A DNA stretch of 27,867 nt from a virus, in IMG/VR virus record IMGVR_UViG_3300025132_000216, positions 1 to 27,867 of that record. The stretch is one strand, 5' to 3'. The translations under genes were made by a program, and so were the position numbers. This document shows positions 9,185 through 17,383 of the stretch, in pieces. The first letter of the stretch is position 1, and the number at the start of each line of letters is the position of its first letter. Under the pieces are notes generated by a model. That model did no database searches and was not told the DNA's origin. It saw nothing but the letters and a program-made list of their open reading frames with translations.

Positions 9185-10255
9185 ATGAAAAAAAAATTAT
9201 TAAAGAATAAAAAAATAGAAGTAAAACAATCTAATATTCATGGTTACGGAGTTTTTGCAAATAAAGATATTAAATCAGGAGAAATATTAGAGGAATGCAA
9301 CTACACTAATGTTTTAGGAGCAGAAAACAATTTGTATAATTATGCATACCATTGGCCAAAAGCTATTCAATGTGCATTTGTAGAAGAAAAAACGACAATG
9401 CCATTTGGATATGCATGTATATATAATAGTTCAGATAGCAGAAAAAAGGCAAATGCTGATTGGGAATGTGATATTGAAAATGATATATATGTTTTCAAAG
9501 CTAAAAAAGATATTAAAGCTGGAGAAGAAATATTAGTTTATTATGGTGGAGGTTATTGGGGTAAATGGAAAAAACAATTATGGCATCAAAATTGCGTTTT
9601 AATTGTAGACGATTTAATAACACCTGAAATGCATAAAAATGTATTAGAAGCCGCAAATTCTCCATATCATCCAACAAATGTTGGAGGATTATATAAACAA
9701 TCTATAGATGATACAAAAGATATTTGTGATAATAAAGTAACAACTATTCGTAAAAGTAAATTAACTTATAAGTATCAAAAAGCATGTTTTGATTTATTAG
9801 ATGATTTTGGTCAAGTTAAATACGGTAATCTTACATTGGATACTCCTAAAAAATGGAACTCACATATGCCTAATAAGAATGGAGTTTATTATATGACATA
9901 TGATAAAGATCAACATTTCGAATGGCATAAAGATAACATATTAACGGAAGAAGCTGACCAAACAATTGCACCATGGTTAAACTGGAGATCATGGACAGTT
10001 ACAACATTTTTAAATGATGATTATGAAGGCGGTGTTTTTAAAATATCAGATATATACAAAAACGAGCTTACAATAAAACCTAAAAAATATAGAACTGTAT
10101 TATTTAGATCTTTTTTACGTCATAAAGTTGAGCCAGTTATATCAGGAACAAGAAAACAATTGGTACATTGGATACATACTGAAGATACTTATCAAACACA
10201 AGAAAAAGAGGTCAGTAAACTTATTCGTGATATTTATAATAAAGGGAAAAGATAA
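9185..10255 (+). CDS. SET-domain / 2-oxoglutarate-Fe(II) oxygenase fusion enzyme
   Basis: 356 aa with two catalytic domains. Residues 8-128 match a SET lysine methyltransferase: GYGVFANKDIKSGE (20-33), a degenerate N-x-S...N-A motif (N81, S82, N90, A91), and VFKAKKDIKAGEEILVYYG (103-121), whose end supplies the conserved Tyr. Residues about 135-335 match a prolyl-4-hydroxylase-type 2-oxoglutarate/Fe(II) dioxygenase. The metal ligands are H248-x-D250 and a distal H313, R323 is the likely 2-oxoglutarate-binding Arg, and TTFLNDDYEGGVFKI is the usual core strand. The substrate cannot be read. It sits between fibre genes and overlaps the next fibre ATG (TAATG), so modification of a fibre or other co-expressed phage protein is a reasonable inference, as is modification of a host protein. 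The start at 9185 lies 8 nt after the previous stop and has only a weak ribosome-binding site. Confidence 0.85.
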   Translation: MKKKLLKNKKIEVKQSNIHGYGVFANKDIKSGEILEECNYTNVLGAENNLYNYAYHWPKAIQCAFVEEKTTMPFGYACIYNSSDSRKKANADWECDIENDIYVFKAKKDIKAGEEILVYYGGGYWGKWKKQLWHQNCVLIVDDLITPEMHKNVLEAANSPYHPTNVGGLYKQSIDDTKDICDNKVTTIRKSKLTYKYQKACFDLLDDFGQVKYGNLTLDTPKKWNSHMPNKNGVYYMTYDKDQHFEWHKDNILTEEADQTIAPWLNWRSWTVTTFLNDDYEGGVFKISDIYKNELTIKPKKYRTVLFRSFLRHKVEPVISGTRKQLVHWIHTEDTYQTQEKEVSKLIRDIYNKGKR

Positions 10256-13251
10256 TGTCTATAGTATCTGTAAATAATTTAGTAGCATCAGGTGGTAATC
10301 TTGTATTTGTTCCATCTGGTAGTGGCGCATTACCTAATTCAGGTCAAGCAGCTGGTATTCGTGCTATACAGGATTTTACTGTTCAAAGAAATTTATCAGG
10401 ATCAGATTTTGCAACAACTGGTTCAGAAGGTGTATTCTTTGCATGGTCTGGTAGCCATGTTGATAGTACAACTGGTGGATCTATAGGTGGTGGTGACCCT
10501 GAAGATATGTATCTGGCATATTATTATACATCATCTGGAGTAACCACATTAGATTCATCAAGCCTTGATCCAGATAATTCTGAAGCATTTTACAATTTAT
10601 TTCAGACAGTGTTTCCAACATCATCATTTGCAGATCTTATACCAGATGCAAATAAAATTCAAATACGAATACATCATGATGATGACTCAGCAGCAATTGC
10701 GTCTGCATCTATGCTTGCTTTAAATTCACATGAACATGCAGGAATATTTTTTACTGCATCTATGGGAGTTCCTATTTTAGCTGGTGATGGAAAATTTCTT
10801 ATTGAAAATGTAAGAGAAGGTCAAGTTAATGGTCCAATAACATCATCAACATTTATATCCGCAAGTACAGCTCAATCATCGTCTGGATTCTTTGGCCAGG
10901 TTGAAGTGAAAACGCTAGGAGATCCAAGATCTGGATCGGCAACGCTTAGATTAGATCCATTAGATCCTGGATCATTTATAATGTCAGGATCTCAAGATTC
11001 AAAACTTTATTTATCTGGATCTGGTCAGATAGGAATAAATACAACAACTCCAGTACAAGATGTTGATATACGTGGTAATGAAATTGCATTAACAAGAACA
11101 AGAGAACAAAAAGGAATCCGTATTAATCAATTTGGTGACTTAGAATCATTTAATTTTGATGCAGATTCTGCTTCTACAGGTAGTGAAGTAATATTAAAAT
11201 ATCAAAAAGGTGGTGCAACTACAATAAGTGTTGTATTAGCAGCGGAAGTTGCAACTACCGTGCCACTCGAGATTGGAGGAAGTTCAGATGCGGGAGCAGT
11301 AGAAACTTTAATTAATGGAACATTTGGAGGTGATGTATCTGCTTGGTTAGCTACACAAAAAGCAGAATTTGTTAAATTTTTTAATGATTCTGCACAAAGA
11401 CAAGGATTCTTTGAACAATCAGATCCAGGTAATGTAATTGGAGCTATACGATATGTTGTGGTATCCGGGTCTGATGATACAGCAGATGATAGATCATCAG
11501 GTGAAGCAGCTGCAATCAAAGCAATTGTAACATCTGTTGATGATACATCAGGTGGAGTAACATCAAGATTATCATTTAATGTTGCAAAACAAACAGGTGA
11601 TCCGGCAACTCAGTTATTTAATTTATCTCCAGAGTTTGGTGTTGAAGTATCTGCTAGTTTGGTAATGCAACAAGGTAGTAATATACACCTTGGACAAAAT
11701 ACAGATGGCGCTGATAAAAAGATAGATTTTCGACATGCAACAGCTCGGTTTGCAGTTGGTATAGATGATTCAACAGATCGATTTACAATTAATAAAAATA
11801 GCGTAGGTAATTTTGAAACAACAGGAGATAATAATGATTTCCAGATAGATGCATCAGGTAATGTATATATTAATCAAGGACAGCTTAAGGTTGGAAGTAA
11901 TATAATTTTACCAGCTCAAAAAATTGCATTAAACACAGGAACATCAGCAGATTATATTCAATATGCAGATACAGGAAATGGTAATGGGTTTGTTTATAAA
12001 GGTAATGGAAAGTTTGATGGAAGTTTAACTGTAACTGGTGCAATAACATCATCTATTGTAACATCATCTGTAATATTTTCAAGCGGTTCTAATATATTCG
12101 GAGACGAAGCATCAGATACTCATAAATTTGTAGGATCGATATCGGCATCAGGATTAATAAGTTCAAGCGGCCATATTTTTGGATCTATGATAAGATCAGA
12201 CAATTACTATGACCTCACTGGTATTCAACCGTTATTTAGATATACTCCAAGTAGTGGAAATGCATTTATAGCATATTCTACAGAGTTAGTACAAACAACT
12301 ATTGGTAGAGGTGATGCAGGTCGAATTGTAATTAATGGTAACGTAACAGCCTCAGGTAATATAAGTTCAAGTGCAACGCTAATAGCAAATGAAGCTAACA
12401 TTATAGGTAATATAACAGCCTCAGGTAATATAAGCGCTAGCGGTGATATAATATCAGATGGACAAATATCAGCAGAAACTATACTAGTTTCAGCTACCAC
12501 TGGGATAATTGGATTTTCTAATTATGGTTTACTTACTGATCAATTTATACAAGGATTTGGAAATCAAATAACAGTTGATGGTGACAATTATGTAGAACTA
12601 GTAGCAGACAATGAAGTAAAAATAAATGCACCTAAATTAGGAATAGGAACCATTTATTCAACAGATAATTCAGATCAAGTCCCAGAAGCATTAACAGTAA
12701 CAGGTAATATAAGTGCAAGTGGTAATATATATTCTGCAACTGAAGAACATATTCAATTTAGTTTTTTAACTGATTCAACTACAGCTAATTGGCATGGTCC
12801 AAATAGACAAGGAGTATCATATTATTATTGGAATAAAGATTATGGTACTGACTCAGGAGTAACAACTATTGATTGGAGTTCGGCGGCTAATGATGAAAGA
12901 TTATTAACTAGTGGATATCGAGTACCATATAAAATAGAAGTTACAAAAATATTTGTTGTAGGACATAATGCTCAACTTGCAACATCACCAGAATCATTAT
13001 CATTTACAGCTTCCCTGCTGGTAGGAAGTCCAGAACAAAATGCACCAGGAGCAAGTGCAATTACATTATCTAATAAAGGCAATACAATATCAAATATCGG
13101 AGAATCTAGATATGCGGCAATGACAGCATCATTGGCATATACAAATTTCATAGTAAGTGAAAGTCAATATTTATATCCAAGACTTAAATGTACTAATGAT
13201 AATCAAGATGTAAATGGTATTTGGACAATATATTATAGGAGAATTTCATAA
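10255..13251 (+). CDS. Large repeat-rich tail-fibre/virion structural protein
   Basis: 998 aa, rich in Ser, Gly, Thr and Ala, with many short SGS/ASGNIS beta repeats typical of phage fibre shafts. Two consecutive 23-residue units start at V697 and I720 (xTASGNIS...), and a related TGNISASGNIYS element lies near residue 820. An earlier fibre-like segment reads SGSGQIGINTTTPVQDVDIRGN. A C-terminal globular domain of about 180 residues begins after the last repeat (HIQFSFLTDSTTANWHGPN onward) and may be the host-contacting tip. There is no S74 chaperone here. The ATG overlaps the previous stop (TAATG) with AAAGGGA upstream, and the stop overlaps the next ATG in the same way, implying translational coupling through the fibre block. 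Which fibre (long, short or whisker-like) cannot be told. Confidence 0.8.
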   Translation: MSIVSVNNLVASGGNLVFVPSGSGALPNSGQAAGIRAIQDFTVQRNLSGSDFATTGSEGVFFAWSGSHVDSTTGGSIGGGDPEDMYLAYYYTSSGVTTLDSSSLDPDNSEAFYNLFQTVFPTSSFADLIPDANKIQIRIHHDDDSAAIASASMLALNSHEHAGIFFTASMGVPILAGDGKFLIENVREGQVNGPITSSTFISASTAQSSSGFFGQVEVKTLGDPRSGSATLRLDPLDPGSFIMSGSQDSKLYLSGSGQIGINTTTPVQDVDIRGNEIALTRTREQKGIRINQFGDLESFNFDADSASTGSEVILKYQKGGATTISVVLAAEVATTVPLEIGGSSDAGAVETLINGTFGGDVSAWLATQKAEFVKFFNDSAQRQGFFEQSDPGNVIGAIRYVVVSGSDDTADDRSSGEAAAIKAIVTSVDDTSGGVTSRLSFNVAKQTGDPATQLFNLSPEFGVEVSASLVMQQGSNIHLGQNTDGADKKIDFRHATARFAVGIDDSTDRFTINKNSVGNFETTGDNNDFQIDASGNVYINQGQLKVGSNIILPAQKIALNTGTSADYIQYADTGNGNGFVYKGNGKFDGSLTVTGAITSSIVTSSVIFSSGSNIFGDEASDTHKFVGSISASGLISSSGHIFGSMIRSDNYYDLTGIQPLFRYTPSSGNAFIAYSTELVQTTIGRGDAGRIVINGNVTASGNISSSATLIANEANIIGNITASGNISASGDIISDGQISAETILVSATTGIIGFSNYGLLTDQFIQGFGNQITVDGDNYVELVADNEVKINAPKLGIGTIYSTDNSDQVPEALTVTGNISASGNIYSATEEHIQFSFLTDSTTANWHGPNRQGVSYYYWNKDYGTDSGVTTIDWSSAANDERLLTSGYRVPYKIEVTKIFVVGHNAQLATSPESLSFTASLLVGSPEQNAPGASAITLSNKGNTISNIGESRYAAMTASLAYTNFIVSESQYLYPRLKCTNDNQDVNGIWTIYYRRIS
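12344..12434 (+). repeat. Pair of 22-bp direct repeats within the fibre gene
   Basis: Two identical 22-base copies at 12344-12365 and 12413-12434 (starting TAACAGCCTCAGG) lie 69 bp apart, exactly 23 codons, and encode the repeated TASGNIS segment. Conservation at DNA level suggests recent duplication, or recombination between shaft repeats. Confidence 0.8.
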
Positions 13252-13868
13252 TGAGTATAAGAAAATCAGATGACTTAGTAAACGAAACTAATAGTAGATA
13301 TAATAATCTAAAAGATGTAAGAAAACGAGAAAAAATTACTGAAAGGATTGATGATACGTCACATAATGATAATCCGTATGATGAAACTTTACAATATTTA
13401 AATAGAAAATTAGATGATGTAATTGACCAATTAAATACTAATTCAGGAAAAGTAGGATCTGATGGAGTTGATTTGGCAGCAGAAGCAACAACATTACAAA
13501 ATGCAAGAACAATTGGAGGAGTATCATTTGATGGCTCAGCTAATATCAATCTTCCAGGAGTTAACACCGCTGGAAATCAAAATACATCAGGTACAGCAAC
13601 TAATGCAACCAATGTTACAGTAACTGCAGACACAGCTAATGCGAATCATCCAATAACATTTATAGATGATACATCACCTGACGGCTCAGTTGAAGGGTTA
13701 AAAGCAGCATCGACCATAACGGTTAATCCAAGTACCGGTGAACTTGTATTAGGTCTACTTTCTATTACCTTTACACAAGGTGATGGTAGAACAACATTTG
13801 GCACAGTAACATTTACAGCTGCTGATGAAAGTGGTACAAGAAGAACGGCCACTATAAATTTAACTTAA
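13251..13868 (+). CDS. Small tail-fibre/virion protein with fibre repeat motif
   Basis: 205 aa. Residues 1-65 are charged and helical (possible coiled coil). They are followed by NARTIGGVSFDGSANINLPG and NTAGNQNTSGTA, a pattern common in phage tail-fibre shafts, and then a short beta-rich end (TFGTVTFTAADESGT). It is translationally coupled to the preceding fibre (TAATG) with AGGAGA before the start. It may be a connector, a second fibre or an assembly partner of the 998-aa fibre. The family assignment rests on the repeat motif and position only. Confidence 0.7.
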   Translation: MSIRKSDDLVNETNSRYNNLKDVRKREKITERIDDTSHNDNPYDETLQYLNRKLDDVIDQLNTNSGKVGSDGVDLAAEATTLQNARTIGGVSFDGSANINLPGVNTAGNQNTSGTATNATNVTVTADTANANHPITFIDDTSPDGSVEGLKAASTITVNPSTGELVLGLLSITFTQGDGRTTFGTVTFTAADESGTRRTATINLT

Positions 13869-13882
13869 AATGTAATTGGATG

Positions 13883-13896
13883 ATATTTATATAAAA
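13883..13896 (+). promoter_or_regulatory. Intergenic A+T motif (ATATTTATATAAAA) abutting a start codon
   Basis: A perfect copy of the recurring motif; its last A is the first base of the ATG at 13896. There is no Shine-Dalgarno sequence in the 27-nt gap. If the motif is a promoter for this gene, transcription would begin at or after the ATG. Confidence 0.4.
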
Positions 13897-16355
13897 TGAA
13901 TCTAGGTGATCAAATAGCAAAAGAATTAATAGAAGAAGCAAATTCTACTATCAAAACCGTCGTGGCAATATACCCAGGCAGATTTCAGCCAATGGGACAA
14001 CATCATGCAAAAGTATATGATTGGTTAGCAGGAAAATTTGGTAAACAAAATACATATATAGCAACATCAGATAAAGTTCAATTACCTAAATCACCATTAA
14101 ACTTTCGTGAAAAATTACAAGTTATTAGAAAACATGGAATAACAAATGTTTCACAAGAAAAAAATGTTTATGCACCAGAAAATATTTTAAAAAAATATAA
14201 TCCAGAAACAACTGCAGTTGTATTTGTATACGGCAAAAAAGATGCCGGAAGATTAAAATATACAAAAAAAGATGGATCACCTGGATATTTCCAAGATTAT
14301 GCAAAGTCTAAATCAAATCTAAAAGGATATGAACAACATGGATACGTTGTTATATCTCCGCATATAGAGTTAAAAGTACCAGGATTTGGTGAAATGTCAG
14401 GAACTACTATAAGAGCCGCATTAGCAACCGCAGATATGAAAACATTTAAAAATATAATGGGTTGGTATGATCCAAAAATATATCAGCTATTAAGAAAAAA
14501 GTTTTCTCAAGTTTTGGAATCATTTATAGTTAAAGAAGGAAGTAATGTCACTGGCCAAAGTAATGCAGATGTTGATGACGGTCCAAGATATTTTTATGGC
14601 AATCAAACTACATATAGAAAAAAGAATGATGATATGGCAAAGCGATTAGGATATGAAGTTATAAATTATATTGTAAAAGATAATCCTATTGAAGTTCATA
14701 ATACAAATTTTCCAGATGGTCCACCATTGACAGTATCATATTTTCCTACAGGAGTTAAAGGAGGAGAATTTTCAGGAACTGATTATATAAAAGATTATAA
14801 AGGACGTCCTGGATATGTAAAATGGAAAAGTTATATTTCAAAAATTGCTCAACAAGTTGGATATAAATTTTTAGATTTTTTAGGAGCAGAAGATTCTATA
14901 GAATCAAGTAAAGGAGAAAAGTTAGTGCCAACAACATTAAAAGAAGATATTAACATTCCTATCAATATTGGAGATACAATTATGATGGGAAGATTTAAAA
15001 ATAAAAAAGTAGTGGTAAAAACAATTAATTTTAATGATAAAGGAGATTTGTTAATTAATGGTAAATCTGCAGCTAGATTTAGAATTTTACCACAAGAACC
15101 TAAACCTAAGACATTAGGAGAATCAATAGCAATGCAGTTGCTTACAGAAGGCGGGGCAGCTGGTCATATGAATCATCCATTTGATGATAGAGATATTACA
15201 TTTGGAGACATGAAACAAATGATTAGATTATCTCTTGAAGGTAAATTAAATGTTGAAGCTGGCGTGCAAGAAAAAACTGATGGACAAAATTTAGCAATTA
15301 CATTTAAAGATGGTAAGGTAGGAGCAGCTAGAAATAAAACAACAATTCGAACACCAATGGATATTAATGCAATAAAATCAAAATTTGCAGGAAGAGGTGA
15401 AATAGAAAATGCATTTACGTTTGCCATGCAAGATTTAGAACGAGCATTATTAAAAATATCAAATGATAAATTATTTGAAATATTTAGAAATGGTTCTAGA
15501 TTTTTAAATATAGAAATAATATATCCAGGTACACAAAATGTTGTTATGTATGGACCAAAAGCTTATATTCAATTTCATGGTGTTGATGAATTTGATTTAG
15601 ATACAGCAACAAAAACAGATTCATATCCAGAATTTGCTCCTTTGTTACAAAAAATGATTGCTGATGTAAATGCAAATATACAAAAACAATTTGAAATTAT
15701 TCCGCCAAAAATTTTAACATTAAATCAATTACCTAATTTTGAAGAAAAAGAACAATATTTTATTCAGCAAGTAAATCAATTGCAAAAACAATATAAATTA
15801 AAAGATTCTGATGAATTAATATTGTGGCATGAGATGTGGTGGAAAGACAAAATTAATGAATTATTTCCTGATACAACAGATGATATAAAATTTGGATTAT
15901 TAAAACGATGGGGATATTTTGATAAATCAATGAGATTAAATGGAACAAATATACCTGATCCAGATATATTATCTCGAATAAAAGATTTTGATAAAACTAA
16001 TTTTGCTAAACAAAATAAACAAAATGTTTATAATTTTGAAAAAATATTTTTAGAATTAGGTGTTGAAATACTAGCTAACATTTCAGATTATTTATCAGTA
16101 GTACCAGATAAAGCAGTTAAAGATATTAGAAGACGAATAGCTGCAAAAATCAAAGTCATACAGAAATCCAAGGATCTAGCGTCACTTGAAAAATTAAAAT
16201 TTGAATTAAAGCGTATAGAAGATTTAGGAGGATTTGAAAAATTAGTGCCAACAGAAGGTATAGTATTTATATATAAAGGAAAAACATATAAATTAACAGG
16301 ATTATTTGCACCTATCAATCAATTGTTAGGAATTGGCGGACTTGGCGACAAATAG
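13896..16355 (+). CDS. Two-domain nucleotidyltransferase: NMNAT-like domain fused to ligase-like domain
   Basis: 819 aa. Residues 20-200 look like a HIGH-superfamily nucleotidyltransferase related to NMN adenylyltransferases: AIYPGRFQPMGQHH (24-37) carries the H-x-G-H-type motif in altered form, and EMSGTTIRAAL (166-176) matches the S-x-T-x-I-R motif. A middle part (210-410) is unassigned. Residues about 420-819 carry the order of motifs of covalent nucleotidyltransferases (RNA/DNA ligases): motif I EKTDG (459-463, K460 the likely nucleophile), RNK (479-481), FLNIEIIYPG (537-545, E540), motif IV EGIVF (787-791) and a motif V-like YKGKTYKLTG (793-802). The insert between E540 and motif IV is long and helical. 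Possible roles are nucleic-acid repair or end joining, NAD metabolism, or nucleotide transfer to RNA or protein. The motifs are seen; the substrate is not. LxE sites at 12-14 and 416-418 suggest possible cleavage by the prohead protease. Confidence 0.72.
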   Translation: MNLGDQIAKELIEEANSTIKTVVAIYPGRFQPMGQHHAKVYDWLAGKFGKQNTYIATSDKVQLPKSPLNFREKLQVIRKHGITNVSQEKNVYAPENILKKYNPETTAVVFVYGKKDAGRLKYTKKDGSPGYFQDYAKSKSNLKGYEQHGYVVISPHIELKVPGFGEMSGTTIRAALATADMKTFKNIMGWYDPKIYQLLRKKFSQVLESFIVKEGSNVTGQSNADVDDGPRYFYGNQTTYRKKNDDMAKRLGYEVINYIVKDNPIEVHNTNFPDGPPLTVSYFPTGVKGGEFSGTDYIKDYKGRPGYVKWKSYISKIAQQVGYKFLDFLGAEDSIESSKGEKLVPTTLKEDINIPINIGDTIMMGRFKNKKVVVKTINFNDKGDLLINGKSAARFRILPQEPKPKTLGESIAMQLLTEGGAAGHMNHPFDDRDITFGDMKQMIRLSLEGKLNVEAGVQEKTDGQNLAITFKDGKVGAARNKTTIRTPMDINAIKSKFAGRGEIENAFTFAMQDLERALLKISNDKLFEIFRNGSRFLNIEIIYPGTQNVVMYGPKAYIQFHGVDEFDLDTATKTDSYPEFAPLLQKMIADVNANIQKQFEIIPPKILTLNQLPNFEEKEQYFIQQVNQLQKQYKLKDSDELILWHEMWWKDKINELFPDTTDDIKFGLLKRWGYFDKSMRLNGTNIPDPDILSRIKDFDKTNFAKQNKQNVYNFEKIFLELGVEILANISDYLSVVPDKAVKDIRRRIAAKIKVIQKSKDLASLEKLKFELKRIEDLGGFEKLVPTEGIVFIYKGKTYKLTGLFAPINQLLGIGGLGDK

Positions 16356-16356
16356 C

Positions 16357-16370
16357 ATATTTATATAAAA
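16357..16370 (+). promoter_or_regulatory. Intergenic A+T motif (ATATTTATATAAAA), candidate promoter
   Basis: A perfect copy in the 28-nt gap, starting 2 nt after the preceding stop and ending 13 nt before the ATG at 16384. The shared TAGGGATAA element follows at 16373-16381. Confidence 0.45.
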
Positions 16371-16383
16371 AATAGGGATAACT

Positions 16384-16692
16384 ATGAACGAAGAAAAATT
16401 AAGAAAAGCTATTAGAAATGAAATTCGAAAAGCGTTAGACGAAGCTCCTTCAAAATATGGATCAGGTTTAGGTAGTTCTGAAAGACAAAAAGTATCTAGA
16501 ATTTTCAATTACCTTGAAAGAAAAGGTTTATCTAGATTTTTAGGACAATTAAGAACTGATATAGAAAAGGCTCAAGCTATTATAAAATTTGCTGATATAG
16601 TTGGATTACCAATTAATAAGGTATCACAATTAAGAAGTCAGTTAGTTAAAATGAAGCAGCAAGCTAGAAGAGCAGGCGAAAGAGAAGTTTAG
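16384..16692 (+). CDS. Small basic helical protein of unknown function
   Basis: 102 aa, highly charged and predicted mostly helical, with no family I recognise. The N-terminus (MNEEKLRKAIRNEIRKALDEA) ends in an LDE-A sequence that fits the T4 gp21-type cleavage consensus, so an internal head or core protein is possible. It lies upstream of a zinc-ribbon protein, a holin and the large terminase. In T4 the small terminase precedes the large one, but nothing here identifies this protein as that subunit. The start is supported by TAGGGATAA just before the ATG. Confidence 0.72.
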   Translation: MNEEKLRKAIRNEIRKALDEAPSKYGSGLGSSERQKVSRIFNYLERKGLSRFLGQLRTDIEKAQAIIKFADIVGLPINKVSQLRSQLVKMKQQARRAGEREV

Positions 16693-16715
16693 TAAAATTT
16701 TAAAGGTTATATAAT

Positions 16716-17381
16716 ATGGCAAAATCAAATGCAAATAGCAAACTACAAAATGTAAAAGCTATTAAAGAAATGTTGTCGGGTACTCATAAATCTCAGACTC
16801 GACAAACACATTACTACGGAAAGACGTCTACAGAAATTGATGAAGAAAATATCATAGAAAAATTTGAAGACGGTACACCAAAAGTTTGGATAGAAATTGG
16901 ACCTAATGGTTCTAGAACTCGTGTTACACAACATAGTGGATTTAAATCTCGAGAATCAGAAACAGGTCATGCCGTAAGAGAAGCTCAAAAATCATTAGAA
17001 ATGCCTACTACATGTCCTAATTGTGGACAATCTACGCATGGCAAAGAAGAAAGATTAAATAGAAAATTTTGGGTAACTCATAAAACATGTTTTGATTGTG
17101 TTGTTACAATGGAAACAAGATTAAGAAATGATCCAGAAGCATGGGAAAAATATCAAAATGAAAAAATGTTTGAAAATGCAAAATCATTTTTTAAAGATGC
17201 GGACGGAGATGTTGCTGGATTGAGAAAAATGTTAACTCAAGAAATAAAAAATGTTCAAAATGCAGATGGTGATATTGAAACATATAAAGAAGCAATGTCG
17301 CCAGAAGAATTTGATAAAAAAGTTTTATCAGAATATAATGAATATAAAAACAATGTCCTTAAAGGACTTAAAGGAGATTAA
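16716..17381 (+). CDS. Zinc-ribbon protein of unknown function
   Basis: 221 aa. A four-cysteine zinc site is visible: C100-PN-C103 and C125-FD-C128, separated by 21 residues. A Lys/Gln-rich N-terminus precedes it and an acidic helical C-terminal part follows (MSPEEFDKKVLSEYNEYKNN). It is not a family I can name. Its place, two genes before the large terminase, makes a role in head assembly or DNA packaging (including a diverged small terminase) possible but unproven. AAAGG lies upstream of the ATG. It ends 2 nt before the next start, so it is probably co-translated with the holin-like gene. Confidence 0.75.
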   Translation: MAKSNANSKLQNVKAIKEMLSGTHKSQTRQTHYYGKTSTEIDEENIIEKFEDGTPKVWIEIGPNGSRTRVTQHSGFKSRESETGHAVREAQKSLEMPTTCPNCGQSTHGKEERLNRKFWVTHKTCFDCVVTMETRLRNDPEAWEKYQNEKMFENAKSFFKDADGDVAGLRKMLTQEIKNVQNADGDIETYKEAMSPEEFDKKVLSEYNEYKNNVLKGLKGD

Positions 17382-17383
17382 TT

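Noticed and set aside
10292-10486. Short + strand overlapping frame inside the 998-aa fibre gene, and a similar one at 17251-17457
   Set aside because: Out of frame with well-supported genes, no recognisable sequence, no independent start signal.
13193-13567. Minus-strand 124-codon frame across the start of the 205-aa fibre gene
   Set aside because: It overlaps two well-supported + strand genes and has no convincing ribosome-binding site or protein signature.
16384-16692. Calling the 102-aa protein the small terminase
   Set aside because: Only position supports it; there is no recognisable helix-turn-helix or gp16-like sequence.
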